Of a DNA stretch of 64,000 nt, positions 21,241 to 32,838 are shown piece after piece. A model generated the notes under the pieces. The model saw nothing but the letters and a program-made list of their open reading frames with translations, was not told the DNA's origin and searched no databases. The DNA comes from Odobenus rosmarus divergens (Eukaryota; Chordata; Mammalia; Carnivora; Odobenidae), in contig NW_004451409.1 in the NCBI RefSeq assembly GCF_000321225.1, positions 502,352-566,351 on the forward strand, read 5' to 3'. Each line of letters opens with the position of its first letter. Within the stretch, counting starts at the first letter, position 1. Both the position numbers and the translations under genes were made by a program.

Positions 21241-21520
21241 TGAGAGCAACACATTCCTCAAAAAGTGTTGCATGGGTAGAAACTGAGGAGAAAATCTCAA
21301 TGGGAAGTTCAAACTCAAGCAGAGTTGGAAACCACTCAGTCCAATTTTTTCTCAATTGAAAATTCTTCCAACCCTAAAAACTGAAAGGTGCAACATTCTG
21401 TTTGCTTGATTTTTTTCATTTGAATTATTAAGGTGCAATTTACATACAATAAAATTGAGCCGGTTTTAAGGACACAGTAAATTTTGACAAGTGGAAACAC
21501 CACCATACATTTTGTTTTAA

Positions 21521-21700
21521 GGCTCCGGGTGGCTAAGTCGGTTACGTGTCTGCCTTCGGCTTGGGTCATGATCCCAGAATCCTATGATTGAGTCCCATGT
21601 GGGCTCCTTGCTCAGCAGGGAGCCTGTTTCTCCCTCTGCCTGCCACTCCCCTGCTTGTGTTCATTCTCTCTCTCTTTCTGACAAACAAATTTTTTTAAAA
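21521..21700 (+). mobile_element. CAN SINE, diverged
   Basis: Head GGCTCCGGGTGGCTAAGTCGG and body TGATCCCAGAATCCTATGAT mark an older copy with several substitutions. The tail is short. Confidence 0.9.
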
Positions 21701-23474
21701 GCCTTCTTATTTCACTCTAGCTAAGGATTGATAATTCATCCTTTCCAGGCACATTTACACTTTAACAGAAAGCTATTCAAGATGCTTTAACCCAAGGTGA
21801 TAAAATTCTTAATTATTAGAATTCTACTTCTGTCAAAATCCATTAAACCAGGACAAATTACCCTGGCTGTGCCCCAGGCCATTCATGAAAGCAAGATACA
21901 AATAAACATTTGTGAGGTCTCTAGAGTTTAGAAAGTACTCAGATTCTAGAAGATGAATCACTCACTGGAATTCCGATCCATATCCTCCCTGTTTGTTTCC
22001 AAATCAACTGTGTCTGCTCCTTCTCTATGCCCCAGATTATTGATTCAGTAGCCTAGGTTTGATAACTCACTTTTGACTCTTAGATTTTGGTTAATCTCTA
22101 ACTCTTCACCTGTTTGTTGTTTTTATCTTGGCACACATCTACAGTATTTAGCTAAGCTCAATTCATGAATATTTGCATCTTCTACTCCAACCTAGCCTTT
22201 TGGAATAACCTATCTCACTCCCCACTGTGGAAACTTGGAATTCAGCAGAAATTTAAAAGAAGAAAAATATTTACTGTGAAGAACTCTTTTCTTTTGTCCA
22301 TGGTTAATTCTGGTCCTCTGTTCTTTCTCTCATCTCAGATTTCATACTAGGTTTGCCTCTTAATTTTGAGTAGGCCTTTTCCCCAGTTTCCAGTCAGGCG
22401 TTTAAACTTGAGCTCACATTTGGGGGTGAGGAAATAACATTATAAACATCTATTTCATTTGACCATTTTTTCCCCCAACCAACCTATATTACTTTTTTGT
22501 AACTTCTTAAATTTCATTGAAAAAGAGTGAGATAAGATGATGTGGATATTTTAAGGGAATTATTTGTCAGATCTTTATCTTCACTCTTTCCCAAGAGATC
22601 TTAATAATGGCTCATCTCCTTTTTCACAAAAGTCTATCATGCTTCAGGTATGAACAATTCTAAGGTGGCAAAGCAAAGGGAAAATTGGAAGTATTGACGT
22701 TAATGCTGAGAAAGTGAATTATTCTAATGACTATTCTAATGAAAGTAAATTATTCTAATGCTAATTTTTGAGCTGTTTTCTAATTATTTGCTTTCATCAG
22801 AAGTGAAGGAAAGCCTAATCTAACTTGTCAGCTGATAGATTTTAAAATAACTTTTAATAATAGGTCTATTTTAATAATCATTATGGAGTTTTTAAGTGTA
22901 TATGACTTGGAAAGACTTCAAAATGACATTGCTACTACAAAGTTTTCACATTTGTATCTATTTTCTAATGTAAACAGTTTCTCAGCACTAAATATATAAA
23001 TATTAAAAAGTAGGGATATTTCAAAATATTCCATATTCCTAAAAATGGGCATAGAACTGATGAGACTAGAAACTGGTCTCCTTCTAGTAATTAATAATAT
23101 GCATCTCATAGAGGTACACTGATTTAAGAAAGTTAAAACACAGTTCCATCTCTCCTGAAAAGGTGTAAATCTAAAATATTTTAGCTTTTATTTATCAAAG
23201 CTGCATACATCTTATGTAATATATTTATTTTATAAACAAATTATGATTGTATTAAAAACTCAATTGGGGAAACATTTGTAGTACTCAGAGCTTTAGGATC
23301 ATAGAAAATAACTTTTCAAAATTCACTTTATATGACTATTGTTGCAGAGAAGTATGATAGGGTGATCAAGATTTTCAAGCTTAAAAATTACATGAAGATA
23401 AAAGTATGTAGGGACTGTGGAATGGCAAAGCAATTTCAAAGAGAAAAGAGAATTACACAATATTTAAGAGTGCT
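21701..23474. other. Unassigned AT-rich sequence
   Basis: No family, exon or RNA gene recognised. A small imperfect repeat built on TTATTCTAATG occurs around 22718-22760. Confidence 0.4.
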
Positions 23475-23662
23475 GGGAAGCCTGGGTGGCTCAGTCAGTT
23501 AAGCATCTGCCTTCGGCTCAGGTCATGTTCGCAGGATCCTGGGATCGAGTCCGACATTGGGCTCCTTGCTCAGCAGGGAGCCTGATTCTCCCTTTGCCTG
23601 CCACTCCCCCTGGTTGTGCTCTCTCTTTCTGACAAAGAAATAAAACTTAAAAATATATATAT
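23475..23662 (+). mobile_element. CAN SINE
   Basis: Head AAGCCTGGGTGGCTCAGTCAG, CT-rich body and tail TAAAACTTAAAAATATATAT. Flanking TTAAGAGTGCT and TTCAGAGTGCT form a probable duplication. Confidence 0.93.
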
Positions 23663-23689
23663 TTCAGAGTGCTAAAGGGGAACTTGTTC

Positions 23690-24000
23690 ATCTGTACTAA
23701 AACAACAGCACCAAAATGTTTTATTATGGAAATTTTCAAATATATCCGAAAATCGAATGATTTAGTGGACCCTCATTATCCAACTTCAACAATTACTAAT
23801 ATTTTGCCAATATTATTTCATTTATTCCCCACTTCTTTTTTTTTGCTAGCATTTTTATGCCAAATCTCAGACACCATATTATTTCATAATAATTTGTGTA
23901 TTTGTAAAGTGGGTGATGATAGATATCAGTCTAATATTTTACTTAGAGTTCATTAGAGACATTGTTAAAAAGCAATATGACAGCTCTATTTCAAATGTTA
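23690..24000 (-). mobile_element. Old L1 3' region, antisense
   Basis: ATGGAAATTTTCAAATATAT ... CAACTTCAACAATTACTAATATTTTGCCA ... AATCTCAGACACCATATTAT fits the antisense end of old L1M elements. Confidence 0.5.
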
Positions 24001-25947
24001 ATATTTACAAAAATACCAGATACCTTTGCATTTTTTTATTCTAAGATATTTCAACATCTGAAATTGGATGAAAAAATAAATTTGACGTTTATTTCTTCCC
24101 CCTTTTAATGAATTTGCACTAAAAAAACCCAGTAACTTTTAAAATATGTGTTTTATTTTGGACACCACATAGCTTATAACTAGAGAAAAATATAATATTT
24201 TGCCTTGTGGCACCCTTATAGATCTATTGTCCCTTCAATTACAAAATGCAAAAATTCTGAAGACTAAATGTCTTTTCCTAATTTTGGTGTAAACTCATCA
24301 GACAGCAAAACCTGCCCAAAATGATGTGAGGTTATTCGTAGTCTTTATTTATTTCACGTAGTGTGAATGTTTCTGTATTTTGTTGTAAACACATTAATGG
24401 GTTTGATTATAGGGTGCTCCCTCAAACCCTGAGAAAGTTATTATGTGCATGATAAAGGGCATATGTTTGAAAAACATATGAACCCAAAAGTTTCATATAA
24501 GGGGTGGTGAACCTATATTAATATACTCTATTTGATTTATCTGCAGACAACTTACTTTCTGTATTTTTAATCCATTTATTATATTACTGACTTTGCATCT
24601 GGTGGTCTTCTCTCTGCACAACATATTCATATGGCTGAGGACCATAGAAGCAGAGAGAACTATGTTTATAACTAAAAATACCAGGCTCTTTAAATAGAAC
24701 TCAGCTAACACATGACAAGCTTTTTTCTTTAGAATTAAACTTGTTTTTTTTCCAAAATAGAATCAAATGCTAAGAGCTTGCATATATTATTAGAGCCATT
24801 TATGTTACTTCCCAAACTCACCCTGATCTCATATCCTTCACACTCCCCAAGGTCCATGGTCCCTGTCCCAAATAGTATAACTGGGATGCTTATGGCTAAG
24901 TAAACAATGAAGTGTATTTTGTCTTTTAGAAAAAAGAAACCGGACCAATTCTACAAGAATTCTCCAAAATAGAAACAGTATGTCTTCCTCACATTTGACT
25001 GTTGCAAATGTTTTATTTTTACAGTCTGAAAAAAGCCTCAATTGTCCAATGTAATGTCAGTGCACAGGAACCAAAACCATAGTGAACGTCAAAAATAATC
25101 ACAGCAGTAAGCATGTGAATCATAGAAGAATCATTTAAAATTTGTTTAACAATTAATATAACACTAAAAATAACAAAAATTAAAGAGTAATTGTTTATGC
25201 CAGGATATTGGGCTTATGCTTTTTCTCAATGTTCAAAATCCAACTCTAGGCCTTAATAAGAAACTAATGATGTAATGTATGGTGATTAACATAACACTAT
25301 AATAAAAAAAAGAAAAATGGACAAAAAAATAAAAAAGAATTACATACATTATAGTTTTATTTATGAAACTACCTAAGAAATAGATAATCTCATCATCAGA
25401 ATGTTAATCAAAAGTTTTAAATTCTAAGAACAATGAAAACTGTGAATCTAGAAGGTTTTATCTTTTCCTTTGGCTGGGAGGAGGTCTGGTTATTATTTTA
25501 TGATAATTCATTTCCTCTGTCAGAACTGTTACAATAACTGAGAAGGCATGTGACCAGGAAGAAGTTAAGATCATCTTCTCCTTTTTTTTTTTGGTCTAGA
25601 CTAATATTCTGGTTTAAACATGTATTCTTTAATTTTTGTTTATCTTTAGTGTTATACCAATTGTCAAACGATTTTTAAGGGACTTTTCTGTGATTCACAT
25701 GCTTACTGCTGCGATTTTGCTTTTAACTGAGTTAATCACAGTCAAGAGCAGAAGTTATATCTGTGGTGCTTCTAGATTATTCCTTCCCAGCGTACTCCCC
25801 CCCGCCCCCACCGCTGCCCAGCCATCTGCACAACTGAACCATCTCTCCCCATCGCTGGGCTCTAGCGTGTGGCACAGCAGGGCAAAGGCAGGGGCCCCAG
25901 CACTCAGACGTGCCAGGACACCTATTTAAAAAGAACCAAGAGATACT
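24001..25947. other. Unassigned sequence, with a possible L1 tail at 25250-25330
   Basis: AT-rich. GATGTAATGTATGGTGATTAACATAACAC followed by A-rich DNA at 25250-25330 resembles a carnivore L1 3' terminus. A C-rich patch at 25790-25930 has no assignment. No credible exon. Confidence 0.4.
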
Positions 25948-26170
25948 GGGGCACCTGCGTGGCACAGTAGGTTGAGTGGCCAGCTCTTGATTTGGCTCAG
26001 GTCATGATCTCCAGGTCGTGAGATTGAGCCCTACATAGGGCTTCTGCTCAGTGTGGAGTCGTTTGAGAGTCTCTCTCTCCCTCTGCCCTTCCCCCCCTGC
26101 TTGTGAGCTCTCTCTCTCTCTCCCTCTCCCCACCCACAATAAATAAATAAATAAAATCTTTAAAAAAATA
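25948..26170 (+). mobile_element. CAN SINE, older variant
   Basis: The head GGGGCACCTGCGTGGCACAGTAGG and the TTGATTTGGCTCAGG body are of the older type. The tail is (AAAT)n. Confidence 0.9.
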
Positions 26171-26179
26171 AATAAAAAG

Positions 26180-26363
26180 GACCAGGAGATGAAGCGTACA
26201 GCATAGGGAATATGGTCAATAATATTGTAATACTGTTGTATGGTGACAGAGGGAAGCTGCAGGTACCGTGGTGAGCATTTTGTAATGTATATACTTCTCA
26301 AATCATGTAGTACACCTGAAACTTATATTGTGTGTCAACTATACTTCAAGTAAAACAAAAATT
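26180..26363 (+). mobile_element. LINE-1 3' UTR fragment
   Basis: GTGAGCATTTTGTAATGTATA ... ACACCTGAAACTTATATTG ... GTCAACTATACTTCAA is the standard 3' terminus of carnivore L1. It is sandwiched between two SINEs. Confidence 0.7.
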
Positions 26364-26365
26364 AA

Positions 26366-26565
26366 GGAGCACCTGTGTGGCTCAGTCGGTTAAGCGTCTG
26401 CCTTTGGCTCAGGTCATGATCCCAGGGTCCTGGGATGGAGTCCCGAATCAGGTTCTGTGCTCAGTGGGGAGCCTGCTTCTCCCTCTGCCTGACGCTCTGC
26501 CTACTTGTGCGCTCTCTCTCTCTCTCTCTGTCAAATAAATAAAATAAAATAAAAATAAAAAATTA
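26366..26565 (+). mobile_element. CAN SINE
   Basis: Head GGAGCACCTGTGTGGCTCAGTCGG, full CT-rich body, (CT)n stretch at 26513-26529 and (AAAT)n tail. Confidence 0.95.
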
Positions 26566-27057
26566 ATGAAATAAAATAAAAACAACCGGGAGAAGGAGAG
26601 CATAGAACCGCAAGGACATAACCACGCTCCTCGCGCCCGCTGCAGCACCATGGGTCACCTCACTTAGAGTCGCCCCTTCAGTAGATCGGAGCAGTGAGGG
26701 ATCTCCAGCCCAGTGCTCACCTCCTGGGTGTCATCGTGAGGCAGACACTGAAGCCAGCTGCAGAGTCAGTGCCGCAGTTCCTCCAGGAGTAAAAGGAAGT
26801 ACCAATATAATGTTGGCTTTTAAGGGACGTCTCCCAACTGCTAGAGCTTTACACTTAAAACAATGAAAAACAACACCTTGTAGTATTATTTACACAGTCA
26901 CATATGTTATATCATTTTTCACTCTCAAACGATTTACCAAGGGGGGTAAATCAAGGAAAGGAAAACAGAGAAACAAAGGCAGTGAGTTCTAGATTATTCC
27001 TTCCCGTTTCAAGCATTCATATCTGGGTGGACAGAGAACTGAGGTTCTCAGGGAACA
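26566..27057. other. Unassigned sequence
   Basis: Nothing recognisable except a slightly GC-richer patch at 26620-26780. No credible exon. Confidence 0.4.
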
Positions 27058-27239
27058 GTGATTAAGGGTGTGGGTTGGAGATCCAGACTTGGAAGGTTGG
27101 AATCATGACTTCAACATGTCTGAGCTTTGTGTTCTTAGGTAAAATATTTAACCTCCCTGTGCTGTGTGTGGGGATTTTCACAGGGTCATGTTGTGGATTC
27201 CATGTGTTAATCTGTGTGAAGCATTCTGGAAGGCTCTGT
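27058..27239 (+). mobile_element. MIR SINE
   Basis: GTGATTAAGGGTGTGGGTTGGAGATCCAG ... GTTCTTAGGTAAAATATTTAACCTCCCTG is a sense MIR with a clear core. It ends just before the oligo(T) insertion at 27251. Confidence 0.75.
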
Positions 27240-27281
27240 CGGTGTTTGCTTTTTTTTTTTTTTTTTTCGGTGTTTGCTTTT
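27240..27281 (-). repeat. Oligo(T) run flanked by direct repeats
   Basis: CGGTGTTTGCTTTT occurs at 27240-27253 and again at 27268-27281, with an uninterrupted T run (27251-27267) between the unique parts. This matches insertion of a bare poly(A) tail on the minus strand with target-site duplication. Slippage duplication is an alternative. Confidence 0.55.
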
Positions 27282-27926
27282 ATTCACCTCCCATGTAATA
27301 GCATTCTCTAATCTCTTGATTTGTTTGTAAGTAAAAGTCAACATTTTTGCTTCTAGTTTATATTGCTTATCTAAACTTTCAGCCAGCAGTCAGTGACATT
27401 CTAAAGGAGGGGAATAACCTGGGGGAAGCAGCTGCCCTAGAAAGGCACTAAATGTAGAGGGTAAAAAGGTAATCACTCACCTGTCGCAAGCCAAAACCCA
27501 CCCACTCTCAGAATGTAAAGGAGGAGCCTAGTAACTTGGAGCTGTCCAGGTCTTCCCTCCCCTCTAAGCAGTTATCTACCCGCCCTTCTTAAACTACTTT
27601 TTACATGCTTCCCTATTCAAGATGCAACTCGATACAATCAAGAATTAGGTCTTCCTCTGCTTCACTTGTGTCTAATGACTGACATGCAAAAATTACTTAG
27701 CATAATATAATCAGAAATAAAATATATTTTATAATGAAAAAATGTCCTTGGTATTGCTATGTGGTTTAAATGGATTAGTATGTATAATGCCCTTAGACGT
27801 GCCTGACAAGTATTCCCTGTTAATTATTATGTGTCCCCTTCCTTATTCTCACCCATTGACCCCTTAGAATCATGCCAGTCACACATTCTGCATCCTTGCT
27901 TATAACTGCTTTCACCAAATTAACAT
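27282..27926. other. Unassigned sequence
   Basis: No family or exon recognised between the oligo(T) site and the young L1 fragment. Confidence 0.4.
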
Positions 27927-27941
27927 AATATCTAATGGGCA

Positions 27942-27986
27942 GCACCAGAAGTCCATCGACATATGAATGGATAAAGACGATGTAAT

Positions 27987-28021
<35 letters not shown>

Positions 28022-28455
28022 ATGGACTATTACTCAGCCATCAAAAAGAATGAAATCTTTTTGCAACGATGTGGATGGAACTAGAGTGTATTATGCTAAG
28101 TGAAATAAGTCAGTCAGAGAAAGACAAAAATCATATGATTTCACTCATATGTGGAATTTAAGAACCAAAATAGAGGATCATAAGGGAAGGGAAGGAAAAA
28201 GAAAACAAGATAAAATCAGAGAGGGAGACAAACCACGAGAGATTCTTAACTCTAGGGAACAAACTGAGGGTTGCTGGAGGGAAGGTGGGTAGAGGGATGG
28301 GGTCACTGGGTGATGGGCATTAAGGAGGGCACTTGAAGTCATGAGCACTGGGTGTTATACGCAACTGACGCATCACTAAATTCTACCCCTGGAACTAATA
28401 ATACGCTATATGTTAACTAACTTGAATTTAAATAAAATAAAATACAAAATAAAAA
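27942..28455 (+). mobile_element. 5'-truncated LINE-1 (about 514 bp)
   Basis: Clear L1 3' end: ATGGACTATTACTCAGCCATC, then GTGAAATAAGTCAGTCAGAG, a 3' UTR and an A-rich tail. It is flanked by AATATCTAATGGGCA (27927-27941) and AATATCTAAGGGGCA (28456-28470), a 15-bp duplication with one mismatch. A polymorphic-looking AC/GC dinucleotide tract lies at 27986-28020. Confidence 0.93.
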
Positions 28456-28470
28456 AATATCTAAGGGGCA

Positions 28471-29041
28471 ACAGCATCCTAAGATGTGGCTCACTTCCAC
28501 ATTAAAGACTCATCTGAGGAAGAAGTCTTGAATCATAGCTCTGCACTCTCTGGGTCTGGGCGTGGGACATTTAAGTTTTGGAAGTGGCTATAGGTTCGTG
28601 GTGTGAACCCAGTCTTTGTCCTAATGGTAGAGGCCTCATCCAACTTCTCTGAGGAAGGAAGAAGACAGCAGTGGGCTGTGGGAAAGGGAGGTCATGAACT
28701 TCTCTCTCAGTCCTGGTTCCCAGCCTGCCTAACCCTCCGTGTTCCTATTACCAACTGCATGTCTAACTTTTCATTAGGATTGTTATGTTGCTGGCCTAGC
28801 TTAGCTAGCCATTAAGATCTGTCTTATTTACACAGTTATGAGGTTGATTTTTCCTAAAATGTAAGGGACATAGGATTCTTAAATTTTTTCCTTTACAATT
28901 TTATCCAGCTGGTGTTTCTGAGTCTACATTTTCAGATCAAATTAGTTTTTCTTAAAATATCCTCTGTAGAAAGTACAACATTGCATCCTCAACTTCTTTC
29001 ATCCATTTCAAGATTGATTCCAGATAAAGACCTCTGGTAAA
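28471..29041. other. Unassigned sequence
   Basis: No recognised repeat, exon or RNA gene. Confidence 0.4.
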
Positions 29042-29210
29042 GGGGCGCCTGGGTGGCTCAGTCGGTTAAGCGTCTGCCTTCGGCTCAGGTCATGATCCCA
29101 GGGTCCTGGGATCGAGTCCCACATCTGGCTCCCTGCTCAGTGGGGAGCCTGCTTCTCCCTCCCCTCTGCCCTTCCCCTGCTTGTGCTCTCTGTCAAATAA
29201 AATTTAAAAA
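29042..29210 (+). mobile_element. CAN SINE
   Basis: A very well-kept head (GGGCGCCTGGGTGGCTCAGTC). AAAGACCTCTGGTAAAG on the left and AAAGACTTCTGGTAAAG on the right form a 17-bp duplication with one mismatch. Confidence 0.96.
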
Positions 29211-30569
29211 GAAGAAAAGACTTCTGGTAAAGAATTACTTACCTTAAAACCACATCCCTCTTAAAGCAGTGACTAGCCTGATGCCTAATGCAATCTGGGA
29301 GTGTGTGGCACCCATTAGAACACAGCATGGTTTGCTTTCCCCTCTCGCTTTGGAAGACTGGCCTGTCAGACCATGGCCATATTTGGTGAGGGGGAATACG
29401 ACCGTGATAGATAGGGCCACAATGACCTAGCTGTCTGCAGACAACTGGATTTGATACAAAAAGACCTCAATGATCTGAGCCAACTCAAACTTACATTGCA
29501 CTGGGGAATAAAATACACACAAAAGAGCTCGGAATGGAATTTTCCTGGTTTAGATGATTAAGTAAGTCCCATGTTTGATGCCCAAATGTTCAGTGGGAGG
29601 GAATACTGTTAAACATGTTAGATATAAAATATAGAGTGTACTATTAGGAAACTATTACAGTATGATTTTCAAAAAAATATTTAATGAAAGCAGGATCCCC
29701 ATTTTAAAAGTGTTTATATGTATGTATATATTATGTATTTATATGGGTATATGCATGTATATTGTAGAAGGGAATGTCCAAAAATATTAACAGTGGTTAC
29801 ATTTAGTGATATGATTCTTATAATTCTTTTTCTTCTTTTTGTAGAAATGTATACTCCTTTCTTAACTTCATGTAATGACCAGGTATTATTTCTAAAGTAG
29901 AAATTTCAAATTTCAATATTGTTAAAGGAAGAAGTTTATTGGCTTAAACATATTTGAAAATTTTTTAAATATAAATGCTTTTAAAACATTCCAGATATTT
30001 GATAACTCCCAAAACGTCTATTCCTAACAATGTTAATTTTAAAAAATTACTAAACTTCATGTATCTGAAATATCCTATTTTCCCCCCTTAATATTTGTCC
30101 ATGTCTTTGGGCATAATACAAATTTATACTTTTACAAATTCATTCATTTTATAAATTACATCATTCATTTAGCTTATGCATTTATTTGCTGCTTGATGAC
30201 TGATTTACTCAGATATAGCTTCTATCAGACTAAGAACTTTATGAAAAATACCAGTGACCCTGGAAATCTTTGCTTCTGAGTATTCCAAAATGTGAGGTCT
30301 GTGTCCACAAATTAAATCCATGCCTTATTTTTAACAAGGATCAACTTAACGCAGTGTTCCTAAAAGTGACTTATGTTGAATCCTACTTGCTATTCACTAA
30401 TAGTGCTTCGAAGGAGGTGGTAGAAATTAAATGAACAGCTTTCACAATTAGAGTACTTAAAATATCTCACTACCTCTTATTTTATAACGTGTCCCTGCTT
30501 CCTTGGGTACTGACTATAGCACTTTGCCAAAGGACCAGAAAAAGCATACAGTGATTGACAATAGTGCAG
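29211..30569. other. Mostly unassigned; possible L1 3' UTR at 29640-29910
   Basis: Around 29640-29910, AAAATATTAACAGTGGTTACATTTAG and a TTCTTTTTCTTCTTTTTGTA-type stretch resemble an old L1 3' UTR in sense. The rest is AT-rich and unassigned. Confidence 0.4.
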
Positions 30570-31335
30570 AAACAGAGGCTTAGACTTGGAAAGAACACTG
30601 AAGACCAGATGGTTGAAGTTCTGTCCAACAGATTCCTTTCCACAACATGCTAAGGGCTGGTTGTCCAGCCTCTGCTGGAATATTACCTCAGGAGGCAGGA
30701 AGCGCCCTTCTTCCTGAGGCAGCACGCTGAATGCTGACCAATGGTACTTTCTACACCTATTTTTTACTTGTATCACTAATGGCTCTTCCTACTAATTCTA
30801 TTGCATTTGTACAGATCTTTCACATATGTTATCTCCTATCATCTTTACAAAAACCCTTTGAAGTAGAGATACCAAAAATTACTATCCCTGTTTTATACAT
30901 CAGGAGACAGAATGTGAGAGTTTAGGCGAGTTGTCCAGGATCACATAGTTAGCAAATGCCAGCCCACAACCGAACTAAACTCCCCAGCCGTTTCCTTCCA
31001 CATGAACAATTTTGCTCTTTGTTAGAAAGTTTTGCTGTGGGGGGTCTGGGCGGCTCAGTCATTAAGCATCTGCCTTCGGCTCACGTCATGGTCCCAGGGT
31101 CCTGGGATCGAGCCCCGCATCAGGCTCCCTGCTCGGCGGGAAGCCTGCTTCTCCCTCTCCCACTCCCCCTGCTTGTGTTCCCTTTCTCTCTGTGTCTCTC
31201 TGTGTCAAATAAATAAACAAAATCTTTAAAAAAAAAAAAAAAAAAGAAAGTTTTCCTGTTCTGAACCAAAATTTTCTTCCTTGTAATTCTCCCCCTACAT
31301 TAATGCAAATCACTCTCTCCACCACCAAGAACTCC
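30570..31335 (+). mobile_element. L3/CR1-like LINE remnant interrupted by MIR and SINE
   Basis: The stretch around 30655-30725 (GGTTGTCCAGCCTCTGCTGG ... CAGGAGGCAGGAAG) and the pair at 31022-31038 and 31246-31290 (GTTAGAAAGTTTT ... CTGAACCAAAATTTTCTTCC) follow the order of the L3/CR1 3' region. An antisense MIR-like piece occupies 30790-30955 and a SINE 31039-31245. Confidence 0.45.
31039..31245 (+). mobile_element. CAN SINE
   Basis: Head GGGGGTCTGGGCGGCTCAG, full CT-rich body, long A tail. AGAAAGTTTTGCTGT and AGAAAGTTTTCCTGT flank it, giving a near-perfect duplication. Confidence 0.95.
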
Positions 31336-31649
31336 ATTAATGTTTCAAGTCAAAATCCTTTGACTTTGATATTGACTATTAGAAGGAAATTAACCAAATT
31401 CTTCAGGAGGTTAGGAAGAAACAGGCAAGATACTATGATGGTTGGTATCTAGTTCAGCTACTAGATAGAGAAATCCAAAATAACTGTGGCTTAACTTATT
31501 CTCTCTCATGAGATGTGGAGAAAAGCCATCCAGGGTTGATAGCATGACTTCAGGAACTATTGCAGATCCTTATTGCCCCAGGGAATAATGAGAGGAATTA
31601 GTTGAATGGAACCTTATATAGAGAACCTCTGTGAAAGAACTTGTATTCA
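31336..31649. other. Unassigned sequence
   Basis: No confident family. No exon seen. Confidence 0.35.
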
Positions 31650-32115
31650 GAATCTAAATAAGCATATGAAAAGATGCTCAACAGTATTAATCATTCATGA
31701 AAAGCAAATTACAACCCAAATGAGATGCTAGTTTACATACTACCAGAATATCTAAAATTAAAAAAGACTGACAACACCAAGTGTTGTAGAAGATACTGAG
31801 CAACTGAAACTCTCATTCATTGCTTGTGGGGATGCAAAGTAATACAGCCACATTGGAAAACAGTTCTAAATTTTTTTCTGAAGCTAAGGATACACTATCC
31901 GATGACTCAGCAATCCCACTCCTGGGTCTTTCCTAAATGAAATGAAAACACACATCTACACAAAGACATGCTTGCAAATGTTTACAACAGTTTTTTTTTA
32001 AATGTTTGTCCATGATAAGCCCAAACTGGAAATAACTCCAATGCCCATCAAATGGTAAATAGTTATGGTAGTTTTTATAATGGAATACTACTCAGTAATT
32101 TTTTTAAAAAAAAAG
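31650..32115 (+). mobile_element. LINE-1 ORF2 end and 3' UTR fragment
   Basis: CATATGAAAAGATGCTCAAC, then AAGTGTTGTAGAAGATACTG, TCATTGCTTGTGGGGATGCA and ATGGAATACTACTCAGTAAT, all in L1 order on the plus strand. Several gaps; non-functional. Confidence 0.8.
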
Positions 32116-32649
32116 GTCATTCCAGGGAAAAAAGAAAGCTGGCACAAAGGTTCAAGACAAGAAATATCTTGGTGTATTGCTGAAACTACTAGGATGTGGA
32201 GGTCACCAGAAAGTTAAGGGTAAGATGTTAAACAGCGGTTAAAATCGACCACTTACCTTGAATGCTTTGCAAAGGCTTAAGATTTATATTTTTGGTGAAG
32301 GTATAACTTTTACACTTTGATTTGGGCAGGATAAGGAAAACAGATAGGTATTGAGATAAAACAAATAGAAAAGAAAATATTTGTTCAACGGAGCATAAAC
32401 TGACTTATTGTCAAGGAATCCTAACCTGTGCAGGTAGGCTAGGGAGTCAAAGACAGGAAAGAGAACAGTGACACCCACTGGAATTTTCCAGAGTGTGTGA
32501 TTGAAATATGCAAGATAGGTGAGATCCACAAGTGTGTTTCTATGTCATTTCTGTGTGTTCGCTTTAGATGTACAGTTTCTCTTTCAGTGTTCAGGTTAAT
32601 ATATTATGAAACCCACAGAAGCAGTAACTGTATTGTCACAATCGGAAAT
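32116..32649. other. Unassigned sequence
   Basis: Nothing recognised. Confidence 0.4.
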
Positions 32650-32838
32650 ATGATACTTTTTTTTTTTATTTGAGAGAAAGAGCATGAGTGGGGGAAGGAG
32701 CAGAGGGAGAGAATATCCAAGCAGACTTCTGCCAAGTGTTGAGCCCAACGCGGAGCTCGATCCCATGAGCCATGAGAACAGGACCTGAGCCAAATCCAAG
32801 TATCTGACACTTAACCGACTGAGCCACTCAGGTGCCCC
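32650..32838 (-). mobile_element. CAN SINE, minus strand, diverged
   Basis: ATTTGAGAGAAAGAGCATGAG ... CCGACTGAGCCACTCAGGTGCCCC. GAAATATGATACTTTT and GAAATATGATATTTTT form the flanking duplication. Confidence 0.92.

Noticed and set aside
29053..29247. Recurrent small frames such as MAQSVKRLPSAQVMIPGSWDR-type peptides
   Set aside because: The same peptide appears wherever a CAN SINE occurs (3299, 26332, 30956, 42599, 61360); it is translated SINE sequence.
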